A stretch of DNA of 43,250 nt from an uncultured Methanomethylovorans sp. (GCA_937968035.1 CALBTS010000619.1:1-43250), one strand, 5' to 3'. Counted from the first letter of the stretch, positions 1-8,764 are shown. Program-made: numbers and translations. Notes: generated by a model from the sequence alone, not told the origin.

Positions 1-47
1 AAACATATTTAGATATTTATATTAAAACAACCTTTAATTAGAAATGT

Positions 48-866
48 ATGTCTCTCAATAAAAATGAACATAATACGAACGTTTCTGATATAGCATTATA
101 TCTCAAATGCCCACGAAAAGTATACTATTCAAAGCGTTCTCAGAAAAAAAGGACTAATGATGATGTTTCTTATGTTGAGCATCTTTTTCTTAAAGAATTT
201 GGTTTACGATATCCCCAGTTGCTGGAACATTTTTCGTCAAAAGCCGATGGTATGATAGACACAATACAAAGTGTATTCAATGAAATACATGTTGAATTAA
301 ACATTATATATGCCTCTGAACTTGAGGGTGTTTCCGAGTCAACCATATTGGAAGCTATTGATAACTTACAAGCTTGTATTGAAGATGTTTCCTGTAATAT
401 GGGGGAGATGCTGAAAGATACACACAGCATGCCGCTTGTAAGAGCATTGTACGGCATGGAACTGGAACCCGTGCTATATGGATCTAAAATGAAAGTTTCC
501 GGTATGCCCGCCGGCATGGTCAACTTCGAAGGTTCACCCGCTCCTGTGATCATTAAGACAGGAAAGTGTCCTGAATATGGGATATGGGCAGATGACAGGC
601 TTCATCTGGCTGCATTCTCTATGCTTGTGCAGGATATTCACAACAAGCCTATTGACGGTGGCATAGTCATTTATTCCAGATCAGGCTGCATAAGACCATC
701 AAAGATCAGAGCAAACGACAGAAGGCAGGTACTTGGGGTATGCAGCAACATTAAAAAGATCAAAGAAGGCTTTCTGCCGGAAAGAAAACAGACACCTCTG
801 TGCAACGATTGCGAATTCCTTGAAAGCTGTGACGTAAAGTCTTCTCTTGCATCTAAATTCTTCTGA
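48..866 (+). CDS. Cas4/RecB-like Fe-S protein, nuclease motifs apparently degenerate
   Basis: 272 aa. The layout is that of the Cas4/DUF83 branch of PD-(D/E)XK nucleases: an N-terminal Cys in LKCPRKVYY (C21) and a C-terminal C252-x2-C255-x5-C261, which together form the usual four-Cys 4Fe-4S ligand set. Active Cas4 proteins have a Gly-x-x-Asp strand followed by Glu-x-Lys. Here the matching segments read GMPAGM (152-157) and VIIK (167-170), so the Asp and Glu appear to be missing and only the Lys remains. The later DRLHLAAFSML (183-193) corresponds to the conserved QL..Y helix, with Q and Y replaced. Fold assignment is fairly secure and loss of nuclease activity is inference. There is no CRISPR array or other cas gene in the window. 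The ATG at 48 is chosen because the nearby ATG at 44 runs into a stop. A hairpin terminator begins at the stop codon. Confidence 0.7.
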   Translation: MSLNKNEHNTNVSDIALYLKCPRKVYYSKRSQKKRTNDDVSYVEHLFLKEFGLRYPQLLEHFSSKADGMIDTIQSVFNEIHVELNIIYASELEGVSESTILEAIDNLQACIEDVSCNMGEMLKDTHSMPLVRALYGMELEPVLYGSKMKVSGMPAGMVNFEGSPAPVIIKTGKCPEYGIWADDRLHLAAFSMLVQDIHNKPIDGGIVIYSRSGCIRPSKIRANDRRQVLGVCSNIKKIKEGFLPERKQTPLCNDCEFLESCDVKSSLASKFF

Positions 867-892
867 TCTACGATCAGACTTTTTCTTTTTTT
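862..892 (+). terminator. Hairpin plus T-tract terminator after the Cas4-like gene
   Basis: A perfect 7-bp stem TCTGATC / GATCAGA with a 3-base loop (862-878) overlaps the stop codon of the Cas4-like gene. It is followed directly by CTTTTTCTTTTTTT (879-892). Both the bacterial-style hairpin and the T-rich tract used by archaeal RNA polymerase are present, so transcript release here is well supported. It suggests the coiled-coil gene at 967 is transcribed mainly from its own start. Confidence 0.75.
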
Positions 893-966
893 AATTAGAT
901 TTCTATTATCATTCATCTGCGCTATCCATAGACTTTTAAAGAGAGATTGCGTTTTTTGGTTAGAAT

Positions 967-2253
967 ATGAAATTCATTGACAAGCTTTTCGGAAAGAAAA
1001 CAAATGAAGATCATCCGGTCAAGATAAAAATAAATGACCTTCTCCGATTCATCTCAGATGAATCTGAAAAAGAGTTCAATGAAATTAAGCCTTTCATCCG
1101 CAGGAAATATGAAGATATCGATCTCACTCTCCATGAGATACCCGAGGTCATAGAAAGCCTCCTTTCTGCCGAGGTTGTTCAAAATGCTAACAAGAGAGTG
1201 GAAAAGGTAGGAGATGCCAACAGGGACAATATTGCCAATAACCTGCGATCGATCACTGAAAAGGTGAAGCCTCCGGAGGATGATTCTATTCAAAATGCCT
1301 TCGAATTCTGCATAAATGCGAAATCTGCACTTAAAACTGTGCGGGATAACACACACAGAAGCCAGCTTTATATTAAAGCCATCTATCCTGCGGAATCGCA
1401 AAAGATCATATCAACCTTAGCAAGCATTGAAGACCAGGTGGATGAACTATTCGTACCTGTCAGGGACAAGAAGGATAGGCAGGATTCCTTCGATAAGTTC
1501 TCTGAAGAGATTGGAAACTATAAGAAAATACAGGTGCAGATCCAGGATAGTCATACCAGGATCGAGCATCTTGGATCCAGGGTAGATTCAATCAAAAAAG
1601 ATATGCAGGATACTAAAAACAGGCTCAATGAACTCGAAAACAGCAGGGATTTTGAAAGGGCAAAACAACTTGAGGCTGATGTCAACACTCTCAAAGAGCA
1701 ATTATCGAATACAGACCACGATATCCAGAGAATATTCTCTCCTTTGTCCAAGGTGTTCTCCAGAATGGAAAAGCAGGACAAGAGCGAGATATGCGTGCTC
1801 TCTACTGAGCACAGGCAGATCCTTGAAAAGATAACACATGACCCAGCTTCTGCTCTTGAGCATGATCTGGAGTCCTTTTTTGCCGAGGTCAAATTCAGGG
1901 TAGAGAACGGCAGTCTTGGTCTTAAGGACCAGATGTGCGAGAAAGCCCTGCAGCAGGTGGATAAGCTGCATAGTTCCAAAGACCTGTCATCCCTGAGAGA
2001 ACATAGAAAAGATCATTCCTTGCAGCTTGAAAGTGCAATGAACGAGTTGAACAGCATGAGTGTCTACAGGGACAAAGAGCAGTTTGTGCAGCAGATCTCC
2101 CGTGATGAGCACATGCTGAAGACCACAGAGAATGATCTTGATACGGAAAAGAAGCATTTTGATACTCTCACAGAAGAATCGGAACTTCTGGAATCAGGTC
2201 TGAGCATGGAGATCAAGGGGCTTTTCGAGAAGGATATTGCGATAGAATATTGA
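967..2253 (+). CDS. Coiled-coil protein of unknown function
   Basis: 428 aa, very rich in Glu, Lys, Gln, Asp and Ser, with no transmembrane segment or signal peptide. The first 20 residues are basic (MKFIDKLFGKK). Heptad-like helical stretches lie at about residues 180-250 and 340-410, separated by a more mixed segment with few cysteines. There are no Walker motifs, so it is not an SMC or Rad50 ATPase, although the helical segments look like the coiled arms of such proteins. I do not recognise the family beyond a general archaeal SbcC-like coiled-coil appearance. It may be a scaffold or accessory factor. It follows the Cas4-like gene by 100 bases, with a terminator between them, so functional linkage is only a guess. 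Confidence 0.6.
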   Translation: MKFIDKLFGKKTNEDHPVKIKINDLLRFISDESEKEFNEIKPFIRRKYEDIDLTLHEIPEVIESLLSAEVVQNANKRVEKVGDANRDNIANNLRSITEKVKPPEDDSIQNAFEFCINAKSALKTVRDNTHRSQLYIKAIYPAESQKIISTLASIEDQVDELFVPVRDKKDRQDSFDKFSEEIGNYKKIQVQIQDSHTRIEHLGSRVDSIKKDMQDTKNRLNELENSRDFERAKQLEADVNTLKEQLSNTDHDIQRIFSPLSKVFSRMEKQDKSEICVLSTEHRQILEKITHDPASALEHDLESFFAEVKFRVENGSLGLKDQMCEKALQQVDKLHSSKDLSSLREHRKDHSLQLESAMNELNSMSVYRDKEQFVQQISRDEHMLKTTENDLDTEKKHFDTLTEESELLESGLSMEIKGLFEKDIAIEY

Positions 2254-2277
2254 GGGGGGGAGAAATCCATCCTCAAT
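2249..2277. terminator. Hairpin between convergent genes
   Basis: Inverted repeat ATTGAGG (2249-2255) / CCTCAAT (2271-2277) with a 15-base G-rich loop. It begins over the stop codon of the coiled-coil gene and lies 26 bases before the end of the convergent membrane-protein gene. There is no long T-tract, so it is a weak candidate for a shared transcript end. Confidence 0.35.
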
Positions 2278-2302
2278 GATTCTTACAGCTTATCGGCGAG
2301 GC

Positions 2303-2704
2303 CTAAACAACCATATAGTCAATGTAAATTGTTGAATTGGTTATGGAAATATATGGCATTTCCCAGATGCCTAAAGATACCTCTCTTATTTCAGGTGAGT
2401 TGGAATCAAGGGTGGTTTTTATAGTGCATTTGTCTCCTATAAGTGGTATATATAACAGCGAAAGCATACTTTTGTCCGTGACCACGTTCTCCATAGGTGC
2501 TAGATGATATTCATCTTTATGTATGGGAATCTTATTCAAGCTGACAATTTCAATACTAATCGTATGGTTAATAGAATCCCCATTCTGAATCGAATAGAGT
2601 GACACCGGGGGGCCTGCAAAAAGAAAAGGCATGATCGTTAAAAGGCTTATTAAAATGAGGATTACTAATCCAGCATTGTATAAATCTCTATTTTTATGCT
2701 CCAT
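2303..2704 (-). CDS. Small membrane-anchored extracytoplasmic protein
   Basis: 133 aa. Residues about 11-30 form one strong hydrophobic segment (AGLVILILISLLTIMPFLFA) after a short charged N-terminus, which fits an N-in membrane anchor or uncleaved signal. The rest is beta-rich, with several Asn-x-Ser/Thr sites (NHT, NST) and many Ile, Ser and Thr, as expected for a domain outside the membrane. I do not recognise the family. It lies 78 bases downstream of the secreted metalloprotease gene on the same strand and could be co-transcribed with it. It could alternatively be a lone surface protein. Confidence 0.5.
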   Translation of the reverse strand: MEHKNRDLYNAGLVILILISLLTIMPFLFAGPPVSLYSIQNGDSINHTISIEIVSLNKIPIHKDEYHLAPMENVVTDKSMLSLLYIPLIGDKCTIKTTLDSNSPEIREVSLGIWEMPYISITNSTIYIDYMVV

Positions 2705-2782
2705 GTATGCCTCGAAATAAATAGAAGATGATGTTTAAAGTGCAAATCATCCTCTTTGCAATTCTAAATATCAACTAAAGTT

Positions 2783-3880
2783 TCAATTTAGTATTCCATT
2801 CCTTACAATATTTCTGCAATCATAGCACCAGGTATCTACCCCTGAATAGGCATCTTCATAGTCCATGATACAGTCCACAGTATAATGATCATTTGCGTCA
2901 AAATTATGAGATACTTCGTGCTGAACTATACTGTCGTGTGGCCAATCAAGACCTGCTGCTGTAGTTCCACAAACCGAAAATGAACCAGGCCTCCAAGCTC
3001 TTCCATTATTGTCCATACTTTTTACCCAGCCAACTACAATATCATTATTGTTATCTATCACCCAAGTAGTATCTTCTTCAAGGTCGTTAAGAAGCACACT
3101 AGAAGTTGTAGAGCCCGTGTCACTTGCATCCCAAAAATTATAATGCCAAAAGCGAGTCATTGTGACGCTAAAAGCTTGGAATCTGCTTAAGGCATTTGTT
3201 GTATCTTGAGAATATGCTTCAATTGGTTTATGACTGCTATCCTTTGCAGGAAAAATGTGCACCTCTATATTGCCGTTAATTTTTCGAGGATTTCTATAAA
3301 CATGCTGAAATGTCATAGCAAAATCCTCGTTATGTATCAATGAATTCTCAGAGGTGAATACTGGATTTTCACTGTCTATTGATGCTTGATCATTTATAAC
3401 AAGCTTTTTTGCTTCTTCTTTAGGAAGAGCAATACCATTAACAACATCCACTTTTGGATTGTTTGGATCTACACCGTACTTTTGGATGTACTTATCTCTT
3501 GCACTCTCCATTATACGCACCATTTCTTTCTCAGTGATGAGAATATCATAATCTTCTCCTTGTTTTAGGTTTTCTGGAGCTTCGCCAGTCTCACTTGCTA
3601 TCACCCTTAAATCGCTATCAAGAATTGTACCCTCTAAATAGTTGGGTAACTCATCATTTGCAAATTTTAAGTCATTATCAGTGACATTATATTTTTTGTA
3701 CATGTTCTGCAATTGGGCTGTAGTATAGTTAATGCTCATTTCATCGAGAGTGTTATTTTCTGATTTTTCTTCCTCGATGAGAGCATCAGCCTTTGCACTC
3801 ACCGCCGGCACAAATAATGTCGCCAGCATCACTATCGCTATTAAAAGCGAAGTTACTCTAATTCTTTGAAACAATTTCAT
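2783..3880 (-). CDS. Secreted zinc metalloprotease-like protein
   Basis: 365 aa. The N-terminus is a classical signal peptide: basic MKLFQRIR, a hydrophobic core to about residue 26, then AVSA-KA as a likely cleavage site. Residues about 35-200 are polar and may act as a propeptide. The catalytic signature HEVSH (321-325) supplies two zinc-binding His and the catalytic Glu. It is followed by N-F-D-A-N-D331-H332 and then by C337-I-M339-D-Y, which resembles the Met-turn of metzincins. The third ligand could be D331 (the metzincin position) or H332. C304, C337, C352 and C355 could form disulfides, which suits an exported protein. Zinc dependence and export are well supported; the substrate is unknown. 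A GAGGTAAG ribosome binding site precedes the ATG. The long leader contains two inverted repeats. Confidence 0.75.
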   Translation of the reverse strand: MKLFQRIRVTSLLIAIVMLATLFVPAVSAKADALIEEEKSENNTLDEMSINYTTAQLQNMYKKYNVTDNDLKFANDELPNYLEGTILDSDLRVIASETGEAPENLKQGEDYDILITEKEMVRIMESARDKYIQKYGVDPNNPKVDVVNGIALPKEEAKKLVINDQASIDSENPVFTSENSLIHNEDFAMTFQHVYRNPRKINGNIEVHIFPAKDSSHKPIEAYSQDTTNALSRFQAFSVTMTRFWHYNFWDASDTGSTTSSVLLNDLEEDTTWVIDNNNDIVVGWVKSMDNNGRAWRPGSFSVCGTTAAGLDWPHDSIVQHEVSHNFDANDHYTVDCIMDYEDAYSGVDTWCYDCRNIVRNGILN

Positions 3881-3903
3881 TTTCTTACCTCATTTCAGTT
3901 ACT

Positions 3904-4006
3904 CCAGAGGCAAGAAGACGTAAGTTTTAAGCAATATCAAAACAAACTATGACCTTGCCTCTGGGCAGTAGGGGGTTCAAGTGTTCCGTCAAGATCTCTG
4001 AACCCC
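3904..4006 (-). promoter_or_regulatory. Two inverted repeats in the metalloprotease leader
   Basis: The 3881-4222 gap holds no convincing gene. Just upstream of the protease start are two exact inverted repeats: CCAGAGGCAAG (3904-3914) with CTTGCCTCTGG (3954-3964), 11 bp with a 39-base loop; and GGGGTTCA (3972-3979) with TGAACCCC (3999-4006), 8 bp with a 19-base loop. In the protease transcript they would form two consecutive stem-loops ending 24 bases before the ATG, so the lower one is close to the ribosome binding site. The role is inferred: mRNA stability, translation control or operators. AT-rich sequence at about 4020-4080 could hold the promoter. Confidence 0.5.
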
Positions 4007-4222
4007 TTACACAAAGCAGAATATTTGTTAAAGGTTATATATTTAACTTGATTCCAAATCAATTTTATATATGAAAAAAAAATCACTCTTTCCTTTGACA
4101 TCAACTCCATATTGACTAAGCATAAAAAATCACATTTTTTATAAATCAAATAGTCACATTGCCTTTTCATCCGTCTCCCATGCAAACACAAAAATAGTAC
4201 CACACAGATAAACCACAGCACC

Positions 4223-6883
4223 ATGAGCAAGATGACCCCTGCCATGCACCAGTACTATACGGCAAAGAAAGAGTATAGCGATGCCCTGATCTTTTTCAGG
4301 ATGGGGGATTTTTACGAGTCTTTCGGGGAGGACGCGAAGACCATTGCCAGGGAGCTGGAGATCACTCTCACCACCCGGGGCAAAGGAGAGGACGGCAAGA
4401 ACATGCCTCTTGCAGGCATACCGTATCATGCCATTGATACATATCTGCCGCGCCTCATCAGGAAAGGCTACAAAGTTGCCATATGTGAGCAGCTCGAAGA
4501 TCCCAAATTAGCCAAAGGCGTTGTGAAACGGGGTGTTGTGCGTGTGGTAACACCCGGCACAGCCATAGACCCATCCATGTTCAGTGATGCCACTAACAAT
4601 TATCTCATGGCGCTCTCAGGAAAGAATGAGGATTTCGGCGTGTCCTTCCTGGATGTGTCTACAGGCGAGTTCATGGCTACTCAGTTCATCGATGAGCCAC
4701 CTTATGACAGGATAGCTAGTGAAGTAGCCCGCATGCTGCCTGCTGAATGTATAGTTCCGCTGCATCTCTACGGGAACGAGCATCTCATGCAGCGTCTTGA
4801 GGAACTGAGGGTCATAGTGCATGAGTTCGATGAAATGGCATTCGATACCACCAACGCAAGGGAACATCTCAAGCAGCATTTCGGTGTTTCCACTCTGGAG
4901 GGCATGGGTTGTGATACCCTGCCTCATGCCATAGCCGCGGCCGGAGCTGCTCTTAACTATGCCATCACTACCCAGATGAGGGAATTGGGGCATGTGCAGT
5001 CACTGTCCACATATTCCGAATCCGAGTTCATGATCCTGGATTCCATTACCCTGCGCAATCTTGAGATCGTGCATAATGTCCGGGGAGAGGGCAATGATAT
5101 ATCCCTGCTTAAGATACTGGACCAGACCAGCACGCCTATGGGCGGCAGGATGCTTAAGAAATGGCTGTTAAAGCCATTGATATCTGTAAGTGAGATAAAT
5201 GAACGCCTGGATGCTGTGGAGGAGCTGTCCGGTAAGACACTGGTGCGTTTCGATCTGAGTTCCCATCTTTCTTATGTAAAGGATATTGAGAGGCTCGTAG
5301 GCAGGGTCATGTATGGCAATTCAAATGCCAGGGACCTGGTAGCATTGAAACTGTCCCTGGAGGCAGTGCCTCTGCTGATACAGTGCATGGGTGATGATAT
5401 TTCTTCCACTCTTGTCAGGGACATAATTGAGGAATTACAAGATTTTGAAGAACTTGGCTCTCTTGTGGGACTCATAGGAAAAGCCATAGTTGAAGAACCG
5501 CCGCTAAGTGTGCGGGAAGGTGGCATGATCAGGCCCGGCTACAATGCCGAACTTGACAAACTCAAAGACCTGTCCCGCAACGGCAAAAAGTGGGTGGCCG
5601 ATTTCCAGCAAAAGGAACGGGAAAGGACAGGTATCAAATCCCTGAAAGTGGGATATAACAGGGTGTTCGGCTACTATCTGGAAGTTACCAGTTCTAACAG
5701 CTCTCAGGTGCCGGATGATTATATCCGCAAGCAGACCATGGCCAATGCCGAACGTTTCTACACTCCTGAACTTAAAGAGATGGAGACTTCCATCCTCAAT
5801 GCAGATGAAAAGGCACATGCTCTGGAATATGAACTGCTGAGCGAGATCAATGCAACTGTGGCTTCATACTCAAAGCAGTTGCAGAGGGCAGCTTTTCTCA
5901 TAGGGCAGTTCGATGTGCTGGTGAACCTTGCTGAAGTGGCTGTGCATAATAACTTTATCAGGCCGGCAGTTACCAGTGATTGCAGGATACTCATCAGGGA
6001 TGGACGGCATCCTGTGGTGGAAAGTACCGTTCCGGGCGGTTTCGTGCCCAACGACACTGAGATCGATTGTGAGGATAATCAGTTCCTGCTCATCACCGGT
6101 CCCAACATGGCAGGAAAATCCACATACATGCGCCAGACCGCGCTCATTGTCATAATGGCCCAGGTAGGCTCTTTCGTACCTGCCTCCCATGCCTCCATAG
6201 GTATAGTGGACAGGGTCTTTACCAGGGTCGGAGCCTTTGACGACCTTGCCAGCGGACAAAGCACTTTCATGGTTGAGATGGTGGAGCTTGCCAACATTCT
6301 TAACAATTCCACTCCCAAGAGCCTGGTGCTGCTGGATGAGATCGGCAGGGGTACGAGCACTTACGACGGTTATAGTATCGCAAAGGCTGTTGTGGAATAT
6401 ATACATAATAAAAGTAAGGTGGGTGTGAGGTCCATGTTCGCAACTCACTACCACCAGCTTACTGAGCTGGAAGGCACTCTCAAGCGGGTAAAGAACCTGC
6501 ATATTGCGGTGAAAGAGGAAGGTGATGATCTGGTGTTCCTGCGTAAGATAGTGCCCGGAGCTACAGACAGGAGTTATGGTATTCATGTGGCAAGGCTTGC
6601 CGGTGTCCCGCATGCGGTCACTTCCCGCGCAAAGGAAGTGCTCAGAGAAATAGAAAGTGAGAGCGCCATAAACCGGGAGGGCAGGCCAAAGAAGGGTAAG
6701 GGTAAGAGTACTGCAAGATATACCCAGCTCATGCTCTTCGATGGAGGAAGTTCTCCGGAAGCAGATGTGAAGCACCCCGTACTGGAGAAGTTGAAGTCCC
6801 TTGATGTTAATACCCTGACTCCTGTGGATGCTCTGAACAAGCTCAATAGCCTTAAGAAATTACTGGATGAAAGTGGGGAATGA
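4223..6883 (+). CDS. mutS: DNA mismatch repair protein MutS
   Basis: 886 aa, full length for bacterial-type MutS1. It binds mismatches and short loops and recruits MutL in an ATP-dependent way. The mismatch-reading Phe-x-Glu is F30-Y-E32 in GDFYESF. The Walker A loop is GPNMAGKST (626-634), the Walker B acidic pair is D705-E706, and the following GRGTSTYDG is the family signature. Near the C-terminus, QLMLF (835-839) matches the sliding-clamp-binding pentapeptide of bacterial MutS. No ribosome binding site precedes the ATG, so a leaderless start is likely. The gene overlaps or abuts mutL. MutS1 in Methanosarcinales is generally regarded as acquired from bacteria; base usage here does not differ visibly from neighbours, so any transfer is old. 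Confidence 0.97.
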   Translation: MSKMTPAMHQYYTAKKEYSDALIFFRMGDFYESFGEDAKTIARELEITLTTRGKGEDGKNMPLAGIPYHAIDTYLPRLIRKGYKVAICEQLEDPKLAKGVVKRGVVRVVTPGTAIDPSMFSDATNNYLMALSGKNEDFGVSFLDVSTGEFMATQFIDEPPYDRIASEVARMLPAECIVPLHLYGNEHLMQRLEELRVIVHEFDEMAFDTTNAREHLKQHFGVSTLEGMGCDTLPHAIAAAGAALNYAITTQMRELGHVQSLSTYSESEFMILDSITLRNLEIVHNVRGEGNDISLLKILDQTSTPMGGRMLKKWLLKPLISVSEINERLDAVEELSGKTLVRFDLSSHLSYVKDIERLVGRVMYGNSNARDLVALKLSLEAVPLLIQCMGDDISSTLVRDIIEELQDFEELGSLVGLIGKAIVEEPPLSVREGGMIRPGYNAELDKLKDLSRNGKKWVADFQQKERERTGIKSLKVGYNRVFGYYLEVTSSNSSQVPDDYIRKQTMANAERFYTPELKEMETSILNADEKAHALEYELLSEINATVASYSKQLQRAAFLIGQFDVLVNLAEVAVHNNFIRPAVTSDCRILIRDGRHPVVESTVPGGFVPNDTEIDCEDNQFLLITGPNMAGKSTYMRQTALIVIMAQVGSFVPASHASIGIVDRVFTRVGAFDDLASGQSTFMVEMVELANILNNSTPKSLVLLDEIGRGTSTYDGYSIAKAVVEYIHNKSKVGVRSMFATHYHQLTELEGTLKRVKNLHIAVKEEGDDLVFLRKIVPGATDRSYGIHVARLAGVPHAVTSRAKEVLREIESESAINREGRPKKGKGKSTARYTQLMLFDGGSSPEADVKHPVLEKLKSLDVNTLTPVDALNKLNSLKKLLDESGE

Positions 6884-6884
6884 T

Positions 6885-8723
6885 ATGGCTGAGGATTTAT
6901 GTGATGTGGACAGCAACAGGATACACCTGCTGGATGAGGCTACTATCAGCAAGATAGCTGCGGGGGAGGTAATAGAAAGACCTGCTTCGGCAGTTAAGGA
7001 GTTGCTTGACAATTCCATTGATGCGGGAGCCACCGAGATCAAAGTTGAGATAGAAGGCTCCGGTGTCAAAAGGATATCTGTCCGGGACAATGGTCACGGT
7101 ATGAGCCACATGGACGCATCCATGGCTTTCAAGAAACATGCTACCAGTAAGCTTACCAGCATTGATGATCTGGAACTTGTCCGTACATTGGGGTTCAGAG
7201 GTGAGGCTCTTTCCTCGATGGCTGCAGTTGCAAAAGTTACCCTCATCACCCGCAGAAGCCGGGATGTGGCGGGTACAAAGGTTATGGCAGGCAGTGATGG
7301 TGTGAAATCCATATTGGAAGTCGGTGCTCCTGTAGGCACCACTGTGGAGGTGGCCGACCTGTTCCATAGCACACCCGCCCGGCGGAAATATCTTAAAAGC
7401 AGCCGCACTGAGCTGGCACATATTACGGAAGTCCTTACCAACTATGCCATAGCCCATCCTGTTATCTCTTTCACTCTCCTGAACGAAGGCAAGGTTGTTT
7501 TACGTTCTCCTGCTACCAATAATATGTTCGACAACATCGTGCACATCCACGGAGCAGAGGTTGCCAGGTCGCTGGTGCCTGTTGTATGTGAAAATGAACT
7601 TGTGAAGATCTCAGGCTACGTCTCCAAGCCTGAACTCAGCCGCAGCGGTTCAGACCTGCAATCCTTCTATATCAACGGGCGCAGTATTTATTCAAAGGCT
7701 ATAAGTAACGCCATAAGGCTTGGATACTACACTCTTCTTCCCAAGGGCAGGTATCCCGCAGCTTTTCTCAAGCTTGAGATAGACCCCAGAATAGTGGATG
7801 TGAACGTACATCCACGTAAAACCGAAGTGAGGCTCAGCCATGAGAAAGAGATCATGGACTTTGTTACTGCTGCTGTGGAGAATGCTCTAAGTTCTACTCA
7901 TCTTGTTCCTGAGATCAAAGTTAAGGATAAGCCTTCTCCTGTCCAGAAGGTCTTGTACGAAGATAAAGACGAGGATGAATCTAAATTGCAAGATAAGTTG
8001 CAAAATAAGGTTTATTTGGAATCCCGTGTTCTTGAAGAGCCAACTCCTTATCACCCTCCTCCAAAGGATACTGAAAGACGGCTCAAAGCAAGTGCACGCC
8101 TCCAGTCCAGGCTGGCATCCTCTCCCCATGATGAAGAACCCGTTTTCGTTGCAGATGATGTGAAGGTAATGGGCCAGTTTGAAGATCTGTACATTGTTGC
8201 AGAGGTGGAGAAGAAACTGCTGCTGATAGACCAGCATGCTGCACATGAGCGTGTCATGTATGAACGCGTGCTGGATTCCAGGGATATGGGATGGCAGGAG
8301 CTTCTGAATCCCGTGACGCTGGAACTAAATCCGAAAGAGAAGATCATTCTGGAGGAGTTCGTTCCGTATCTGGAAGAGGTGGGTTTCAGCATATCAGAAT
8401 TTGGTCCTGATACCTATGTAGTTACTACTGTGCCTACGATATTTGGCAGGATGGAAAGTCCTGATGTGGTACATGACATAGTATCTGACCTGCTCTCTGT
8501 TGGCAGGATAAAAGACGATACCGAGATATACGATCATGTCTTCAGTACCATGGCATGCAGAGCTGCCATAAAGGCGGGTGCTGTGTGTAATAAGGATCAG
8601 ATGGCTGATCTTATCCGCCAGCTTAAGAAATGCAGGAATCCATACACATGTCCTCACGGCCGTCCGACAATGATCTCTTTCACAAGGGAAGAACTGGACC
8701 GCATGTTCAAAAGAACAGGATGA
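6885..8723 (+). CDS. mutL: DNA mismatch repair endonuclease MutL
   Basis: 612 aa from the ATG at 6885, which has GTGGGG about 8 bases upstream. An in-frame ATG at 6867, inside mutS, would add six residues but has no site. The N-terminal GHKL ATPase shows ELLDNSIDAGAT, DNGHGM, TLGFRGEALSS and the STPARRKYLK segment. A variable linker (about 340-400) leads to the C-terminal dimerisation/endonuclease domain. The nicking-endonuclease motif DQHA-x2-E-x4-E is intact (449-460, DQHAAHERVMYE), as are ACRAAIKAG and CPHGRPT. This is therefore the MutH-independent type, which nicks the strand itself. The start codon sits two bases past the mutS stop, so translation is probably coupled. Confidence 0.97.
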   Translation: MAEDLCDVDSNRIHLLDEATISKIAAGEVIERPASAVKELLDNSIDAGATEIKVEIEGSGVKRISVRDNGHGMSHMDASMAFKKHATSKLTSIDDLELVRTLGFRGEALSSMAAVAKVTLITRRSRDVAGTKVMAGSDGVKSILEVGAPVGTTVEVADLFHSTPARRKYLKSSRTELAHITEVLTNYAIAHPVISFTLLNEGKVVLRSPATNNMFDNIVHIHGAEVARSLVPVVCENELVKISGYVSKPELSRSGSDLQSFYINGRSIYSKAISNAIRLGYYTLLPKGRYPAAFLKLEIDPRIVDVNVHPRKTEVRLSHEKEIMDFVTAAVENALSSTHLVPEIKVKDKPSPVQKVLYEDKDEDESKLQDKLQNKVYLESRVLEEPTPYHPPPKDTERRLKASARLQSRLASSPHDEEPVFVADDVKVMGQFEDLYIVAEVEKKLLLIDQHAAHERVMYERVLDSRDMGWQELLNPVTLELNPKEKIILEEFVPYLEEVGFSISEFGPDTYVVTTVPTIFGRMESPDVVHDIVSDLLSVGRIKDDTEIYDHVFSTMACRAAIKAGAVCNKDQMADLIRQLKKCRNPYTCPHGRPTMISFTREELDRMFKRTG

Positions 8724-8732
8724 ATTCGCTAC

Positions 8733-8740
8733 TTTTATAA
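8733..8740 (+). promoter_or_regulatory. TATA-like box for leaderless cbiD
   Basis: TTTTATAA lies about 28 bases before the cbiD ATG (8765), the usual distance from an archaeal TATA box to the transcription start. There is no ribosome binding site before cbiD, so transcription probably starts at or next to the ATG. This gives the cobamide genes their own promoter despite the 41-base gap from mutL. Confidence 0.55.
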
Positions 8741-8764
8741 CTTTGTACCACAATTGAGTTTTCG

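Noticed and set aside
48..960. CRISPR array near the Cas4-like gene
   Set aside because: No regularly spaced repeats anywhere in the first 5 kb and no other cas gene.
3937..4429. Minus-strand open frames over the mutS start, one with a hydrophobic N-terminus
   Set aside because: They run antisense into well-supported mutS coding sequence, have no family likeness, and the hydrophobic stretch mirrors AT-rich leader DNA.
5870..6775. Long minus-strand open frame (301 codons) inside mutS
   Set aside because: Antisense shadow of a conserved gene; the composition is Cys/His-rich without any domain pattern.
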